From the NCBI GenBank assembly GCA_947591105.1, contig CANQDL010000001.1, forward strand, positions 16,071 to 80,070: DNA of 64,000 bases, given 5' to 3'. Origin of the DNA: an uncultured Oscillospiraceae bacterium (GTDB lineage Bacteria > Bacillota > Clostridia > Oscillospirales > Oscillospiraceae). Shown here in pieces: positions 63,439 to 64,000 of this stretch (the first letter of the stretch is position 1; each line of letters starts with the position of its first letter). The notes under the pieces are model-generated. The model did no database searches, had not been told where the DNA came from, and saw nothing but the letters and a program-made list of their open reading frames with translations. Made by a program: the position numbers and the translations under genes.

Positions 63439-64000
63439 GGCCAAAAGCGAAATACCATGTGATGTATGCTCACCGGGACCAGTACCCGGTACAGGTGATG
63501 TGCCGGTTCTTTGAAGTCTCCCGCAGCGGCTATTATGCCTTTGTCAAGCGATTAGGTAAGCCGGAGGCAGATGCAGATCTTGCAAAAGCCATCCAAAAAT
63601 GTCAAGATAGCTGTGACAGGACATACGGTTACCGCCGCGTGTGGCGCTGGCTGGAGACGCAAGGCATCCACCGAAACAGGAAAACTGTTCTCAGGGTCAT
63701 GAAGAAGTATGGGTTGTTATCCGAGATCCGCCGCCGCAGGAAGTGGGTACAGCTGGGACAGCAGGTACACAAGTATGAAAACCTTCTGAACCGGCAGTTC
63801 CATGCGGACAGACCCAACAGCAAATGGGTAACGGATATCTCATACATCCATACCGGCCAAGGCGTGCTGTTCCTGTCCATGATCCGGGATCTCTATGACA
63901 ACAGCATCGTGGCTTACAAGACGGCGACACAGCAGACCGTGAACCTTGTCCTGGACACCATACGGCTGGCGATGAAGCGGGAGAAAAAGAAGGTCGCCGC
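63435..64000 (+). CDS. IS3-family transposase OrfB (partial, absent from the ORF track because it runs off the window)
   Basis: -1 frame: VRPKAKYHVMYAHRDQYPVQVMCRFFEVSRSGYYAF...YGYRRVWRWLETQGIHRNRKTVLRVMKKYGL...WVTDISYI (DDE). Confidence 0.9.
   Translation, partial: MRPKAKYHVMYAHRDQYPVQVMCRFFEVSRSGYYAFVKRLGKPEADADLAKAIQKCQDSCDRTYGYRRVWRWLETQGIHRNRKTVLRVMKKYGLLSEIRRRRKWVQLGQQVHKYENLLNRQFHADRPNSKWVTDISYIHTGQGVLFLSMIRDLYDNSIVAYKTATQQTVNLVLDTIRLAMKREKKKVA

Larger units (their letters stand above)
63053..64000 (+). mobile_element. IS3-family insertion sequence (right end outside window)
   Basis: Candidate left end TGCACTGGCCCACAAAAAACGGACAGT; orfA/orfB pair with DDE transposase. Confidence 0.85.

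Overview
The window splits into host chromosome (about 1-18,160) and an integrated siphophage-type prophage (about 18,162 to at least 63,000, running off the right edge). The right edge is interrupted by an IS3-family element. The host looks like a GC-rich Clostridia/Oscillospiraceae member; this is inferred from protein character and was not searched. Host part: 3' end of queA, asnB, a Na/Pi cotransporter, an IclR-regulated sugar-acid module (TRAP transporter, enolase-superfamily dehydratase, KDPG aldolase-VOC fusion, KDG kinase), a tripartite tricarboxylate transporter locus with two binding proteins, tandem MgtC-like genes and tmk. Prophage part: tyrosine integrase beside the truncated 3' half of a tRNA-Pro(CGG) gene (att site), HicAB, a CI/Cro-like switch with five 17-bp operators, a large early region with three DNA methyltransferase systems, a radical SAM protein and an HUH-like replication protein, then a complete HK97-type head, tail and lysis module. 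Most interesting: (1) a cytosine-5 methyltransferase that appears circularly permuted and split over two overlapping ORFs, with poly-G tracts exactly where the frames break; (2) the same G8-TATTTGCC motif at the N-terminus of two adjacent putative tail-fibre genes, one in frame and one out of frame. Together these suggest a prophage using poly-G slippage to switch DNA modification and host recognition, although homopolymer sequence error must be excluded. (3) A probable -1 frameshift extension of the major capsid protein with a strong stem-loop just after its stop codon. Everything is from reading the sequence; no database search was run.
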